Assembly: GCF_026339875.1 (NCBI RefSeq)
Contig: NZ_JAPEPZ010000001.1
Location: 1-64,000, forward strand
DNA from: Streptomyces sp. NBC_01571
GTDB taxonomy: Bacteria > Actinomycetota > Actinomycetes > Streptomycetales > Streptomycetaceae
Length of the DNA stretch: 64,000 nucleotides
Reading direction: 5' to 3'
The notes beneath the pieces are model-generated. The model was given only the letters and a program-made list of their open reading frames with translations. It ran no database searches and was not told where the DNA came from. Shown piece after piece: positions 63,882-64,000 of this stretch. Position 1 is the stretch's first letter, and every line of letters starts with the position of its first letter. Both the position numbers and the translations under genes were made by a program.

Positions 63882-64000
63882 GGAAAACCGGTGGACGTCG
63901 TCGGGATACGTGGCAGTAGAGGCGCTCCCTGGCGGTCCTTCATCCGGACGCGGCGTTTCGGCAATCAGTTTGGATGGCTGTGCCTAAAGCGCTCCGCAGT
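63882..64000. other. Sequence right of istB to the window edge
   Basis: No gene can be judged in this short piece. The right end of the IS21 element should lie here or beyond. Confidence 0.4.

Overview
This window looks like Streptomyces or a close actinomycete. It is very GC-rich with GC-biased third codon positions, and it carries gamma-butyrolactone (GBL) signalling genes, three SARP regulators, Sfp-type phosphopantetheinyl transferases, an actinobacterial acyl-CoA carboxylase and actinomycete insertion sequences. No rRNA, tRNA or CRISPR array was seen.

Left part (1 to about 40.2 kb) is most of a polyketide-type biosynthetic cluster whose KS/CLF genes are not in view and probably lie left of base 1. 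Leftward genes encode an acyltransferase, an acyl carrier protein and a ketoreductase (cut by the window edge). Next come a TetR regulator, a flavin monooxygenase, a DUF1772/anthrone-oxygenase-like protein, a 42-residue peptide gene, an XRE-TPR regulator, an inserted IS607 element with its TnpB nuclease, and a LuxR-type regulator. Two leftward operons follow: tandem ACP, KS-like, PPTase, AMP-ligase-like (18.1 to 12.2 kb), and di-domain aromatase/cyclase, acyl-CoA-dehydrogenase-like, PPTase, condensation/thioesterase-like (30.6 to 24.2 kb). Four proteins in these operons have lost catalytic residues or a whole domain, while carrier proteins and PPTases look intact. An acyl-CoA carboxylase beta/epsilon pair lies between them.

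Control of the cluster can partly be read from DNA. Three 7-bp direct repeats at exact 11-bp spacing (SARP-type boxes) precede the acyltransferase and carboxylase genes. GBL-receptor-type palindromes (ARE) precede two sister SARPs, both ArpA/ScbR-family receptors and the afsA homologue. With a P450 beside afsA, this suggests a signal-to-receptor-to-SARP-to-structural-gene cascade. About 33.7 to 40.3 kb is extremely C-rich on the + strand regardless of coding direction, and many cluster genes contain GC-rich minisatellites that extend linkers in frame.

Right part (40.3 to 64 kb) is ordinary to decaying accessory chromosome: two SDR enzymes, a WYL regulator/glyoxalase pair, an MMPL transporter with a perfect 315-bp internal duplication next to a TetR gene, an epoxide hydrolase, a secreted tripeptidyl-aminopeptidase-type hydrolase and a TetR/SDR pair. 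A gene-poor zone (54.3 to 57.2 kb) holds remnants of an IS5 transposase, a helicase-associated-domain protein and a cyclophilin. Two PP2C (SpoIIE-type) phosphatases with sensor domains and an IS21 element with a frameshifted istB close the window.
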